Assembly (NCBI RefSeq): GCF_036898095.1
Contig: NC_090750.1
Span: 86,152,893 to 86,216,892, forward strand
Direction of reading: 5' to 3'
Origin: Palaemon carinicauda
Taxonomy: Eukaryota; Arthropoda; Malacostraca; Decapoda; Palaemonidae
Length of the DNA stretch: 64,000 bases
Shown: positions 51,989 to 63,637 of the stretch, one piece after another
Layout of the letters: each line of letters begins with the position of its first letter
Position numbering within the stretch: the first letter of the stretch is position 1
Translations under genes and position numbers: made by a program
The notes under the pieces: generated by a model
What the model was told of the DNA's origin: nothing
The model's database searches: none
The model's input: the letters and a program-made list of their open reading frames with translations, nothing else

Positions 51989-54230
51989 TCTTGTTGTTCA
52001 GCAACGTCCTCATCAGAGGGTTCCTCATCCGAAAACTGATGAGGAAACGGCAACGGAGTGGGCAACGTCTGGCTCGCTGAGTCCGGTCGCACTGGTGGAC
52101 GCGTGACGGAGCCGGACGCAACATCATGGAACTGCTGCACAGTCTGTGAACTGTCAACAACCATGGGTGCGCGAGGAAGCACAGCGTCAACCCGAGACTG
52201 TCTAGACCGTCTGGGTTGTGCAGTCAACACCCTACCGGGTTGTTGAGGTTGACACACTGCGTCAAAACAAGTCACCTCTGCTGGTTGTTGAACGTCCTGA
52301 ACGTCAACAACCACCTCCGAGCGTCGCTTAACGTCAACGTGCGGCTGGCAACCCACACTGGGTCGCATCGGTGGAGGAACCACCTCAACTGGCAGACGCG
52401 AGTAGGTTACCTCAGCGTCAACAGGGCGCACAACCGACCGGTTGGAAGGTTGTTGGCCAGAAGGTTCGGTAACAACCTTCTCCGCATTAAAGTCCTCTAT
52501 CAAGGACGCAAGCTTGGACTGCATGTCTTGCAGAAAAGCCCATTTAGGGTCTACGGGAGCAGGTGTGGCAACAGACGGGGTTAGCGACTGAGGCGGTACC
52601 GCTTACCATCCCTGAAAGCCTTGTTATGCATGACATAATTGTACAGCAAAACTTCAAAGGCTCGAAAACAGCTGTGAAGTTGACCTGTAAACAACTTGGA
52701 GCGTCTCCTGGCCAGGCGCCAGGGAGAGTCTACGAGAATTGAGAAGTCTATCTGGGCAGAGGCATGAACTCCCAAGCCGAGAACTTCTCTCGTGTCATAT
52801 CAGACTCTCGCTCTATAAACCAGTTTAAAAGAAGGGAAAGCAAAGGCTGTATCCCCCAAACTCCTCCTGGTGAAAAACCAGTCGCCTAGCCAACGTAAAG
52901 CTCTCTAGGAGAGCGAGAGAGCACTAGCTTAAAAACAACGGCTTCGAAGTAGTTAGGCCTGGTGTAAACTCTGACGTTTAGGCGAACGAGGAGCAGCAGT
53001 TACAAAAAGATCCGGACAAAGATCCTTAAAAAAAATCATCATGATTTAATTAAAGTCCATAGGAGGCAAAGCAGCTTTAGGCTCCTCTCCATCTGACAGA
53101 GTCCTCAAGGGAATATCAGTAGGAGGGGGAACAGCAACTTCCTCATCTACAGGAACCTTGTCCGATAAAAGCTGAGTCTCAAGCAAGGGAGAGACCTACC
53201 GTGGTGGCAATGCTTTACAAGCAGAGTCCACACTCACTGGTGCATTAGTAGCGGACCAGAACGCAACGTCATGTAACTGCTTGACAGTCTGTGAACTGTC
53301 AACAACTGAACTATCAACAACAACAGGTGCGTGAGGACGCACAGCGTCCACTCGAGACTGCTTTGACTGCCTAGACTGAGCAGTCAAAACAACTCTAGAA
53401 TGCGGAGGTTGACGCACAGCGTCAAAACAAGTCAACTCCGATTGTTAGTGAACGTCTTGAACGTCAACAGGAGCATCAGCAAGTGGCCTAACGTCCAAAT
53501 GCGGCTGAAAAACCACACGAGACCGCATCGAGTGTGGTTCTAAACAACCTGACTGACGTGACTAAGCTACGCCAACGTCAACAGTAAGCACAAAGGAACG
53601 TTAGGTTGGCTGAAAGCCGTTAGGTTGGCTGAAAGCCAGGATATCGATGAGATAAACGGCTAGACTCAACGGACTAATCGGTAGAATAGTCTTCCATAAG
53701 GGAGGCAAGCATATACTGCATGTCTTGCCATACAACCCATTAAGGATCAACGGAAATGGTTGTGGTAAGAGACGAGGGTAACGTCTGTGACCGCAACACT
53801 TTGCCAACAAAAAAAGACTCTCGGAGTCTGTGTTACGCTTTTGTTAGGCGGCGAGCAGTTATCCGATGACTGCATAGGGTCAGAGCTGTCCTAATGGTTG
53901 TAACCAGGACGCTGGACCTGTCCTGAAAGGACTGACTTTCGCTTAAGGGCTTCGAAACCTTGTGACAGGTTTCTTATGCGAAAAGCCTTCGGATGACGAG
54001 GAGAAACAACGTCTCTCTCGTTTTATGGTAGGGGAGATCTTGGTAAGATACACCCGATACCATAGAGGGAAAACGTCTGTTCGTTGATCAAGGCCTCTCG
54101 AACCCATAAGTCGTTTGACATTACTTCTCCCCTGGGCTTGGGAGCATGCAAGAGGTCCCGGACTAGGTGAACGACAGGCACGAACAGACGAACCCTCGGA
54201 CGCAACACTGTAACACTTTGCGCATATCAC
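51988..54230 (-). pseudogene. E3 Gag-like region, duplicated and broken
   Basis: 52524-51970 reads MQSKLASLIEDFNAEKVV then a Val/Gln/Pro-rich tract (DVQDVQQPAEVTCFDAV) and an acidic stretch (SDEEPSDEDVAEQQDD). A second version of the same segment is at 53196-53435 (MTCFDAVRQP, VVDSSQTVKQLHDVA). 54230-53943 has PSPGPLACSQAQGRSNVK, matching Gag residues about 160-185 of E2. No single long frame is left and the Cys-rich N-terminus is missing. Confidence 0.75.
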
Positions 54231-55390
54231 TTTATCACTTCGATTTTCTGTTTTGCACTTATTTCACTGAAATCGAAACTTTTACTGATTTCTACCTGAA
54301 ACACGCAATTCTACCCTTCATTAAAAGGTAGTAATTGCTAAATCAGTCGTATAATGCAAGCTCATTAATACCAGCAAAAAACAGAAAACATATTTTAAGA
54401 TAAAAAAATCAGTGGCTGGGGAAGAGACTAAACACTAGTTCATATAAACTACGTTTTCAATCTCTCACCGCACATAGCCTGGGGACGAGAATAAAAACCT
54501 AAAAACGTTTTATCCTTCCTCCCCGTACAGCGACTAGGGACGCGAGTAACACGAGAACAACGTTACCCGCTTGAACGGAACGTTTTCTCTCCTCTCTCTC
54601 TCTTTCTCTCTTGATTTCGCACCTAAGAGAAGAGCCCAATTATATTTCGTCAAAAAAACATGTTATTTGACTAAAGGAAAAAACTGAAAGGTTTTTCAAA
54701 TAAAAAGTTCCTTTAAATTAGAATTTAAAACATTTAAGCTAAGAAAGAATGAACAAAACGTCAGAATCGATTTACTCTTACTGCAAAGTGAAACCGTGAT
54801 ACACTCTCTCTCTATCGTAACGATAGAGCGCATGTTGAACGTCCTGAACGTCAACAACTGCGTAGCATAAATAAACTAAACGTTAGTTCATCTTTGAAAA
54901 CAGTACGAAGACTATCAAAGAAATTCTTTCATAAAATATTACATTTAAAAAGTTTTAAATCCTTAGCTCTTTAAAAGCTAATTACGATATAAAGGGCTCA
55001 ACGTTGATTAACTTCGGTTTCCAAGTTAGGACCGCCTACTCTCAGGAAAGGTCTATATAAACAAAACATTAAAATTTATTTTTATATGTTTATAATAAAT
55101 GGAAAGTTAATCGAAGAGGCCTAATAAAGGCGGAGAGATATAAAATATATAGAGGAAAATCTATAACGTGATAAGATAATTACTAAAAGCCTCAACACAC
55201 TTCCGTCTAAGGGAAGGGTCGGCCATTCAAAAGTGACAAGTCCATACTCTCTTTGTCACCATAATTAAATCTATCCAAAACGAGTTCAAGATTTAAGATG
55301 AAGATAAAACACCTGCATAGCGAAAGCTCAAAACTAGAATAAAGTACTTCACCAATTAGTTGTGAAAAAATTCCAGTTTAGCAACAGCGA
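54231..55390 (-). other. E3 non-coding 5' region shared with E1
   Basis: Matches 22342-23400 of E1 block by block: AACACGCAATTCTA, CTCTCACCGCA, (CT)n, CTATCGTAACGATAGAGCG, AACGTCAACAACTGC and GGGAAGGGTCGGCCATT. One insertion of AT-rich bases near 55056-55095. Confidence 0.8.
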
Positions 55391-55399
55391 GTAAGTACG

Positions 55400-55592
55400 T
55401 CTTGTCGATAGCTCGACAGAGAGAAAATTAAGTCTTTGTTTACATTGAGTACTGGGTATCTGGACGACAGATGGCGCTGTTGGGCACACCCGCAACCTGT
55501 GTAGCGATCGCTGGCGAGTTTTTACCGTAGAGTTGTCTGTCGGGCAACAGAGTTGCAGCTATATAATCACCGGCTAAGTTAAATATTGAAAA
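55400..55592 (-). repeat. E3 right inverted terminal repeat
   Basis: Inverted match of 49095-49300, for example GTAGCGATCGCTGGCGAG and GGCGCTGTTGGGCACACC. Confidence 0.9.
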
Positions 55593-57354
55593 ATATTATT
55601 ATTTCAATACTTATCCAAAAGCCACGCTGCTATAAGATTTACAAACTTTTTGCTTTGCAACAAAATAAAAATAAATAATCACGCTCCTCAACTTAATAGT
55701 CCTCCTCTCCCTGTCAGCAAATAATAACTCAGTTCAGTCTGGTTCACCATTAAGATTTTGATTAAGTATTAAGATCATAGATTTTAGTATATAAATTAAA
55801 TCTATATCAAATACTATTATCTGAAAGTTACAATGTTGACTAGCCCTTCATCACAGTAGGGGTGACAGTGGTAATTAATAAAATAGACATAAAATATCAA
55901 TAAAACAAAATATGTTGGGGTTCATATATCAAAGAATATACACTCCTTTTTATCTTTTGGAATTAATAACAGAACTCAATCTCAACTTATAAAGAATATT
56001 ATGAGAAGAAAGAATGCAATCAAAGTGCATCCAATAAGATTCAGTTGTATATATAATATAATGCAGAAAAGGCTACCTAATTTAATAGAGGGCAAAAACT
56101 TCACAAGTACCTTTCCCAAACCAAAATTCCAAACCTTGAAACTAAATTGAAAACTTACGATTAAATATGATACCTATTACAACATAATTTCCATAAAACA
56201 CCTGCTGAAACTATGATGCCTAAAGTCCAACAGAAATCATGAGTAAATTTTAGTTATTTCAACTTAAAGGAGTAAAAAAAGATCAAGCTACTCATTGAAC
56301 ATAATGTGTTCTTAACAAGGGGAAGGAAAAATATACATCTAAGTCTGTGTACATTGATAATTAGATTCCTAAAGAAAATTAAAGGCTTTTTTAGATTAAT
56401 GTATGGAAGGGGCTCTAACTACACAAAATAGATTGACGATACCCAAGATTTACTACTCACACCTTGTTACAGTATTTTAACCATCTTTTACTTCTTTCTC
56501 ATTCTATTACAAATAAAGAAAGACAGATGTAGCTTACCTACGCAATTGCATTGTAGGCCTACACATCTGAATGAAAAAAAAAAAATATTTCTCTGTGGAT
56601 CTAAATGATCATACCTCATCCATGCAGAATGGCAAATTAAGAAAATGTAAAACTTCAAAAGTTTGGAGTAAGTGCATACAGAATACAAAAACAAACAATG
56701 GCAAAATAGGAATCCAAAAAGGCCAAATGAACTATAAAACATAGAATACTGCAAAAGCTTGTCTTGAACACCTAAATAAATCTTTAATAGCAGACTGGAC
56801 TGGACTGAGTCTGGGGTTGCTGACAGGAAAAGGCTATCAAATGGCGAGGGCTAATCAATGTAATTTTTATTGTCAAAAACTACTATCACGGTTGGGTAAG
56901 GGGCAATGAAATAAATGGAGATTAAATCTAGACTCTAAAATAAATTATCCTAACAAATGTCTTTTTTTATTAGTATTATTGGATCAAATAATTTCTCAAT
57001 CGAAATTAAAGGTGATTATCTCCTAAGTACAGGAGACAACCCAGGAAGAAAAGCAGCTTCCCTTACTCCTTAGTGCATGCTCCTTTTTCACATTTTGCAG
57101 GGATACAGGCTATCCCATAGGTAAGAGTGAAAAAAAAAAATCTTTAAACAAATGGTTTGTATCTACAAAATAACAAACTGCATTAGTAACAAATTGAAAA
57201 ACAGAATTTTAATAAAATTTATTTAATTTAATCTTGCTTGTGTTTCAATGTGCTTCCTAGACAAAGCTCTCCCTTTACTATGTCTGTAATTATGAAAATT
57301 AAATCATTTCTACTTCCACTCTCCTCCATCCAATTGCCTTCCCCACCCCTTATT
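55593..57354 (-). other. Probable FBXO21 intron or upstream region
   Basis: AT-rich. 56640-56610 on the - strand ends in AG|GTATGATC with the phase the missing FBXO21 exon would need, but the encoded residues (LLKFYIFLICHSAWM) do not resemble the family. No call made. Confidence 0.4.
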
Positions 57355-58810
57355 ATGTAACAAGTTTTTTAATGTCTGGGCAAAACGTTTAAACAGGTAT
57401 GCTGAAGATAATCATCTGTTCCCTAGTTTACATTTTGGCTTTCACAAAAGCCTTGGAGCATGTGATGCCCTTCTTACAATCTCCAATCCAGTACAGAAAT
57501 CTCTTGACTGTAGTCAAGAAGTTTGTATGATTGGCCTTGATTTTAGTGCTGCCTTTGAACATGTTAATCATGAGGCCCTTGTCTTCAAACTCAAACACTT
57601 GGGAGTAGGTGGGTATTCTCTTAGCATTATCATGGAGTTTTAAAGTAATAGATAGTAATGAGTTGTTGTTGATGGGCATTATAGTGAGTACAGTATAGGA
57701 ATGTGATATCTGGTGTTTGCTCAGGCCAGTATTCTTGACCCATTACATTTCATACTATATACATATATACGGTTTGGCCTAGAAAACAAGCTCGATGCAT
57801 ATGCAGATGATACTACTGTCCTCTGCATCAATTCCATCTCCTGAATGTAGATCAGGCATTGTTGAATTCTGCTATAGAAATTTAGCTAAAATTAGTGCAG
57901 GGTACAAATTATGGGGCACGAAGTTGATCCCTAACAAAACTCAAAGTATGATTGTATGTAGGTCAAGGACTGGCTCCTAAACATCCAGATCTCTGCATTC
58001 ATAATGTTTCTTTAACTCTATACAACTCCTTTAAAATTTTAGATGCAATTCTTGGTTAAAAATTTACTTTTGAGAAACGCATTCAGCCTGATTCTTCTTC
58101 AATTGTACAAAAAAATCTTATTAAGAAAGTCTTTTAAGACTTTCAGTGATCAATTTACAGTATTCTAAAGAAGTGTTTTATTTTTTCATTCTACCCTGTT
58201 TCGAGTATTTTTCTCCTGTCTGGTCTTCAGCTACTGACTCTAATCTTAATTAGCTGGACAAAAACTTGCAGTCTACTAAATTTCTCATTCTTGATCTAGA
58301 TATTAATCTCTGGCACTGTCGTTCAGTTACAGGAGTTCATTATGCAAGTTGCATAAGATTTTTTTATAGTTCTGACAATCCTCTGTATTCAAATCTAGCC
58401 AGACTGTACCATCCTGTACTGTACATAGTACTAGCATGCAGTTAATTCTAACAATCATGCCTTCTCTATCATAAGGCTCAATACTACACAATATTCTAAA
58501 AGTTTTAGGCCAACTGTGACCAGATTGTGAAATGATTTTCCTAATAAGGCAGTTGAATCAGTGGAACTTGAGAAGTTCAAACTTGTAGTGAATGTTTTTA
58601 TGTTGAACAGGCTGTCATAAGTCTCCTCATAGTTGATATACGACAGAACAATTTTAGCATTGTTACAGATCTTCAGATATTCTATATTGATTATTCATGA
58701 CTTCTCATGTACTTTATTCATTTCCTTACTGGGCTATTTTATCCTGTTGGAGCCCTTGACCTTATGGTATCCTGTATTTCCAACTAGGGTTGTAAGATAG
58801 CTGCTGCTGC

Positions 58811-58858
<48 letters not shown>
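57355..58858 (+). mobile_element. Jockey/CR1-like non-LTR element, longer but decayed copy
   Basis: Covers RT from LNRYAEDNHLFPSLHFGFHK, catalytic A motif GLDFSAAFEHVNHEAL, through the YADD region (about 57795) to the C-terminus. Ends with the CTTACTGGGCTATTTTATCC...CCAACTAGGGTTGTAAG tail and (AAT)n at 58811-58858. At least four frameshifts or stops. It extends about 390 bp further 5' than the copy at 27745. Confidence 0.82.
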
Positions 58859-58860
<2 letters not shown>

Positions 58861-59782
58861 GTTGGTAACACTATCAGGGGCAATCATTGGTTACCAATAT
58901 GAGCTACGGTACCCTTCATATTTGTAGTGTCGCACTTGGTCTCTGAACGATCTTTCAATGCTGAACGATATTTTGAGTAGCATTATGAATATGTTAGTTC
59001 ATTTTTTGCCTGTTAGATAGGTCAAGCGCATGCAGGCATGTCTTTTGCTGGTTTTAAAACAGTTAGTGCTATATCTTCAGTGAATAGGCTACTTTTAAAG
59101 ACATACATAAGTTCTTTCCTATCTATCTATAACTCATTGTGCTGAATCCTACACTCATATGGAACTCCCCTTTAAATCTAATAAATATTCATTGGATTCA
59201 AGGTGTCAATAAGTTACTCATCAATCGAAAGTAAGAAAAACTCCCTCTTTTCCCTTCACAATACAGCACAATTCCAGATTGAGAAATAAAAACTAAATAA
59301 AAAATACACGAGGCATGAAAAGTATCTTTACCTCTTGAGCCATCAAAATTTAATTTTTCACCTCACATAAAGGAATAGCGTTAAGAAAAATGTTTCTTTA
59401 CATCTTCCTTAGAGCTATAGTTTAGAAACAAATTCTGCTTTTTCATCTCTATCAAAGGTGATAGAGGTATGGCAAAGAAAAAATAAGCCTTCTTCATCTA
59501 CCTTCAAGGTATAGCAAACAGCTATGAGGCAAAATAGTTATTACAAGAAAGCAAACGACACACAGGAGATTAGCGAACTCATAATTGGTGTTAAAGAATT
59601 CTTTAAAAATTTCAATTGAGAGGGAAGCAAAAAAAACCCATGGAAATTATTTACTTAGAGTTAGTCCTCTTATGAGATGTTCATATGGCTCTAACAAGGC
59701 ATGTAAGTAAAATAAAAGGTCTGTCTATTGTATGTACAATAATCCTATCTGTCAAATATGTATAGCATTCACACAGAGTTAC
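58859..59782 (-). other. AT-rich sequence
   Basis: No gene recognised. 59655-59720 has a weak copy of the GATGTTCATATGGCTC repeat edge. Confidence 0.4.
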
Positions 59783-59906
59783 CCCCCTTTTCACAGCACC
59801 AGTTGACTGACCAACAGGTAGCACCCTACGCCAGTTTGGTCTTGGCTGCACATTACGAGATTGTTCTCGAGCATTAACTGACTCTTCCGATGGCAGTGAA
59901 GGATGC
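59783..59906 (-). CDS. Possible exon of unknown assignment
   Basis: The - strand segment begins after a strong pyrimidine tract and AAG acceptor (TTTCAATTTTTTTTAAG) and ends before GTAACT. It encodes HPSLPSEESVNAREQSRNVQ then PRPNWRRVLPVGQSTG. Higher GC than its surroundings. The ending phase (0) does not match the first FBXO21 exon at 48939, so it would need at least one exon between, or belongs to another transcript. Not recognised as any family. Confidence 0.25.
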
Positions 59907-59949
59907 CTTAAAAAAAATTGAAACATAAAACACCATGCATCTATAAAGT

Positions 59950-60590
59950 TAACAAGTACAATATCACAGGTTTTTAAAGTAATTTGCCTTTTATCTAACA
60001 ATACAAACCTAGCCAATATCCTTTAATGGGAGTATGACTTCAGCAAAGCTGAAACAGCCGTCAAAAATCTAACGACTGACAAACTAGACAACACACTTTT
60101 GACCTTAGGCCTTGGATTTGCTGAGTGTTTGGAGTGGGGAATTTAACTACTGTACATGATTGCAAACCATAATCTTTTAATAGGAAAAATCATCCTTAAA
60201 GAGGAAGCACTCATCCATAGAAGGAAGAACTCTTCGTTAGAGAGGAGAAAGTCCCTATGAAACAATACAGCTGGTTTAACTTTCCTAAGAAATGCTAGAG
60301 CACCTGGTTCTGTGTAGAAGCAAAGACAATAACTCCTGCCAACCTTCTAATGGTCTGAGCATGAAGATGACGCAGGCATTACATTAGGTTAGCTCCATAA
60401 ATAAAGGGTAATTGGTTACAGAAGAACCTAAATCATTGTATAAGATATGTTGTTCGAAATTATACGCATCGAACAAAAAGGTTTGAATAAATTCTATTCA
60501 TCCTCCCTCTTGTCTGCAAAAATGGAGGAGACTCTTCTTAACAAATCTTGTCTATAAAGATAAGATGTTTGGTTATAAAACTTACCTGGC
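59950..60590 (-). repeat. Copies of dispersed repeat and MITE edges
   Basis: 59965-60060 (TTTAAAGTAATTTGCCTTTT, ATACAAACCTAGCC, CTTCAGCAAAGCTGAAAC) resembles 11380-11450 and the MITE edges. 60160-60240 carries CTTTTAATAGGAAAAATCAT-type blocks also at 15045. Confidence 0.45.
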
Positions 60591-61299
60591 CACAACTGCT
60601 GCACCCCCATGACAAGGGGAAGAAAGGAGGGTAAAAGGCCAGTCGATCTACTTTTGATTTTAACCTATTGACAACCAATGTACGTGATATACATCCTCAA
60701 GGTTTTCATGCCTTAGGAGACAACAGATGGATGTAATATAGTATACATCCCAAAAAACGATATTTATTTCAAATGTTCATAAAACATTTAATTTAGCACC
60801 TACACAAAAAATAGTACATGGTAGTGGTAGAGCCTTAGTTGAACTTCATCACTATACAGTAGGTCTAATCTGAAATAATGAATCAACCCGCATATCGGCT
60901 TCGCGTGTAGCAAATGCAGTCACCCCTGCTTTTTGTGGATTTGTTTTCCGCGAATTCACTGTGCCGAGTTTCACAGCAATCCTCGAAATGTGCTGAATTT
61001 CACCGAAAATAAAATTTTTTTAAGAATTCATTATTCTTATCCTTTTAACAATAAAAATAATTTTCTACTTTAACATATTAAAAACAATAAACATACTCTA
61101 TGATAAAAACTAGATTAAAACATGGTAAAAAATAGGAACGAGCATGAGGAAACTGAGGATCGTATTCATAATCACACTCACGTGAAGGAATGTCCAGTCA
61201 CTCATAAAAGCGACGACACAGACTGCTGGTTCCTCACACTCCACCACGAGCCAATTTCTCTCCCATTGGAACCAAAGATTCCTTAGGGAGAAAGGCAGA
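60591..61299. other. Sequence with a Tigger-like end
   Basis: 60925-60990 (GCAGTCACCCCTGCTTTTTG, TCCGCGAATTCAC) looks like the end of a pogo/Tigger element. No partner end or coding region found. Confidence 0.35.
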
Positions 61300-62275
61300 G
61301 GTTTACCTCAATTGGCCATTGGAAGGTAGGGATGAAGGGTAGCACCCTTCATCCAGATCGAAAGTTTCTTTGGAACAAATCTTAGCACCTATAACAGGAG
61401 CGTAAGCCCTTAAATCGAGAACTAGGACATCTTCCCAGTCTGAGTTGGTTCTCGGTACTACACCACTTCCCTCTCTCTGGCAAGAGACTAGAGACTGGTC
61501 GAGCATCCGGGAAAAGGGGATTAAGAAGGACTGGGCCCTTGAGCTCTACCGAGAATGCAAGTGCTCAGTTCAGTATGAGACCAAGCACTAATAGCGGGAG
61601 CATAACCCCACGTATTGCATACCGAGGCACCTTCCCTGTCTGGATTGGTTCTCAGTACCGCTTACTCATATGTTGCGAGAGATCAGTTAGAGTATTATGC
61701 GACTCTAGTCGATCAGTCTTCCTGGACTAGAATACTATCTTCTTTTTCTTCTTATTTATAAAAGTAGCAGCATCTGAAGAATCTAACGAAGATGAGGTAG
61801 GGGAGAATGAAGAGCTACAAGAGGACGAAAAACACACAACTTCTTCTTGGTCCTCCTCTTTGGGGACGAGGTTTTGGAAACCAACGATGGTATTCTCATG
61901 GAAGAAACCACAGACGACTTGTCAAATATATCAGCAGCAAAAACTATCAGCAGGTGCCTCATCTTTCAGTGCTTCCAAAGGAGAAGCAGGAGTCAGGAAG
62001 ATAACGTAGGGTCAGCCTTAGAAGACCTAGAAGTGACAAATCCTATTATCCAGAAAGAGAAAGAAAAATTAATATAACAATAAGAGTACATGTACCATTT
62101 CTGGCCGAAGAAAACAGTGAGTATTTAGCAGAATGACAGGTGGGCGATGCTTCGCCACTATCTGTCAGTAGTTATAACCACCTCGTTATACTTTAAATGG
62201 GTGTTCCAGCTTTCCAAAAGTCATACAGTACTTCTATTAAAGGATACTGATTTGCATTCATGTAGGAAGAAATAG
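61300..62275 (+). repeat. Dispersed repeat family 'R', + strand copy
   Basis: From about 61715 it matches the 11380-12300 copy in the inverse orientation (AGTAGCAGCATCTGAAGAAT, CTTCTTCTTGGTCCTCCTCT, ...CTTCTATTAAAGGATACTGA). 61380-61510 and 61600-61730 are themselves imperfect direct repeats (AGGAGCGTAAGCCC / GGGAGCATAACCCC; GATTGGTTCTCAGTACC / GAGTTGGTTCTCGGTAC). The Glu-rich potential peptide is interrupted. Nature unknown; probably a retroposed element. Confidence 0.55.
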
Positions 62276-62574
62276 CAATCCACCAAGACTAAAAAAAAAT
62301 TGTATAATTATTTTTGTTTCAGTGATACAAGCCAGATATAGTGTGAACCATATCTGATGGTATACAAAATCTAAGGACACAAGTTTCCCCCATTTCAACA
62401 AAGAATATCAATAAAATGATCTAATAGCATATTTACTATTAAGCATTAAATTTTTCTACATTTAAGTAAGTATGGAAAAGTTCTTGACTACAGTATTCAT
62501 GGATGACATTACTCCTCTTTATGAGGATTAGTATTTTGTATTTACAGGCCTTATATAAAACATTAATTTCTAAA
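62276..62574. other. AT-rich spacer
   Basis: Nothing recognised. Confidence 0.4.
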
Positions 62575-62830
62575 AATTACCAATCTTTAAAGTATTATAT
62601 ATTTTTCCTAGCTATACAAACTTCAGATCTTTAAAATAGGGGAACGGCCATTGAAATTGTTAATGAGGTAGTTAACAACAGGTTGTGAGTGCGACCAAGT
62701 AGCTCAGACCACTCTCCTGTCAAAGACTTTTCACTTTTGACATTAGACTCAGGACTGAGTGGAGTGGTTAAGGTGGGAACTTTAACTTTAAAGATCTCAG
62801 AATTTTATAGCTTGGAAAAAAAACAGAATT
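62575..62830. mobile_element. MITE of the same family as the one split by E2
   Basis: Left edge CAATCTTTAAAGTATTATAT...TTCCTAGCTATACAAACTTC; right edge AACTTTAAAGATCTCAGAAT...TAGCTTGGAAAAA, an imperfect inversion. The body GGGGAACGGCCATTGAAATT is similar to 38200-38260 (GGAACGGCTGTTGAATTCAT). Confidence 0.6.
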
Positions 62831-63142
62831 TTAATAATAAAATTCATTATTTTCATACTCACCTGATGTTCACAATACCTCTTCTTCAGAAGTTTGGTTT
62901 AATTATGTTATTTTTATTAATAAAATAAATTTTTGAATATACTTACCCGATAATCATGTAGCTGTCAACTCCGTTGCCCGACAGAATTCTATGGAGGGAT
63001 ACGCCAGCTATCACAATACTAGAAGGGGGTGTACTTACCAGCGCCACCTGTGGCCAGGTACTCAAGTACTTCTTGTTGACACCTCCTCAATTATTCCTCG
63101 GTCCACTGGTTCTCTCTGGGGAGGAAGGGAGGGTCGATTAAA

Positions 63143-63232
63143 TCATGATTATCGGGTAAGTATATTCAAAAATTTATTTTATTAATAAAAATAACATTTT
63201 TCAATATTAAACTTACCCGATAATCATGTAGC
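63143..63232 (-). repeat. E4 internal complementary region
   Basis: ATGATTATCGGGTAAGTATA...AATAAAAATAACAT joined to TTTTCAATATTAAACTTACC. It predicts the unseen right edge of E4 to read GGTAAGTTTAATATTGAAAA. Confidence 0.85.
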
Positions 63233-63637
63233 TGATTCACACCCAGGGAGGTGGGTGAAAACCAGTGTACAAGATTAAAGGATAGCTAAGTATCCCATAT
63301 TTCATATAACAGTTATCTCAAATAACAATGAAATAATAAGTACCTGGTAAGGAAGTCGAATAGAACCGTTACTCTGCCTCTTTATTTAAAGTTCGTCTTC
63401 CTTACTGAGCGCAGCGTTCCTCTTGGAGGCTGAATCAACCCAAAGGTGCCAAAGTACACGGGGTTGCAACCCCTACTAAAGGACCTCTACCAAACCTTTA
63501 ACCCAGGCGCTTCTCAAGAATGAATAGACCACCCGCCAAATCCAAGGATGCGGAAGGCTTCTTAGCCTACCGTAACAACCATAAAAACAACAATAAAAGT
63601 ATTCAAGAGAAAGGTTAAAAAAAAAAAGGTTATGGGA

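Larger units (their letters stand above)
49095..55592 (-). mobile_element. DIRS1-like retrotransposon E3 (defective, 6.5 kb)
   Basis: ITRs: left ATGTTATTTTGATAAT...CTTACCCGGTGATTATATAG, right CTATATAATCACCGGCTAAG...AATATTGAAAA (to 55592). ICR at 49336-49430. The terminal sequence differs from E1, E2 and E4 (CCGGTGATTATATAG versus CCGATAATCATGTAG), so it belongs to a sister subfamily. Inside are an intact recombinase catalytic domain, frameshifted RNase H/methylase, no RT palm, a duplicated Gag segment, and a long non-coding leader shared with E1. Same orientation as FBXO21. Confidence 0.9.

Noticed and set aside
56488..56754. Candidate FBXO21 upstream exon ending AG|GTATGATC
   Set aside because: Phase fits, but residues are hydrophobic and unlike any FBXO21 segment; no convincing acceptor.
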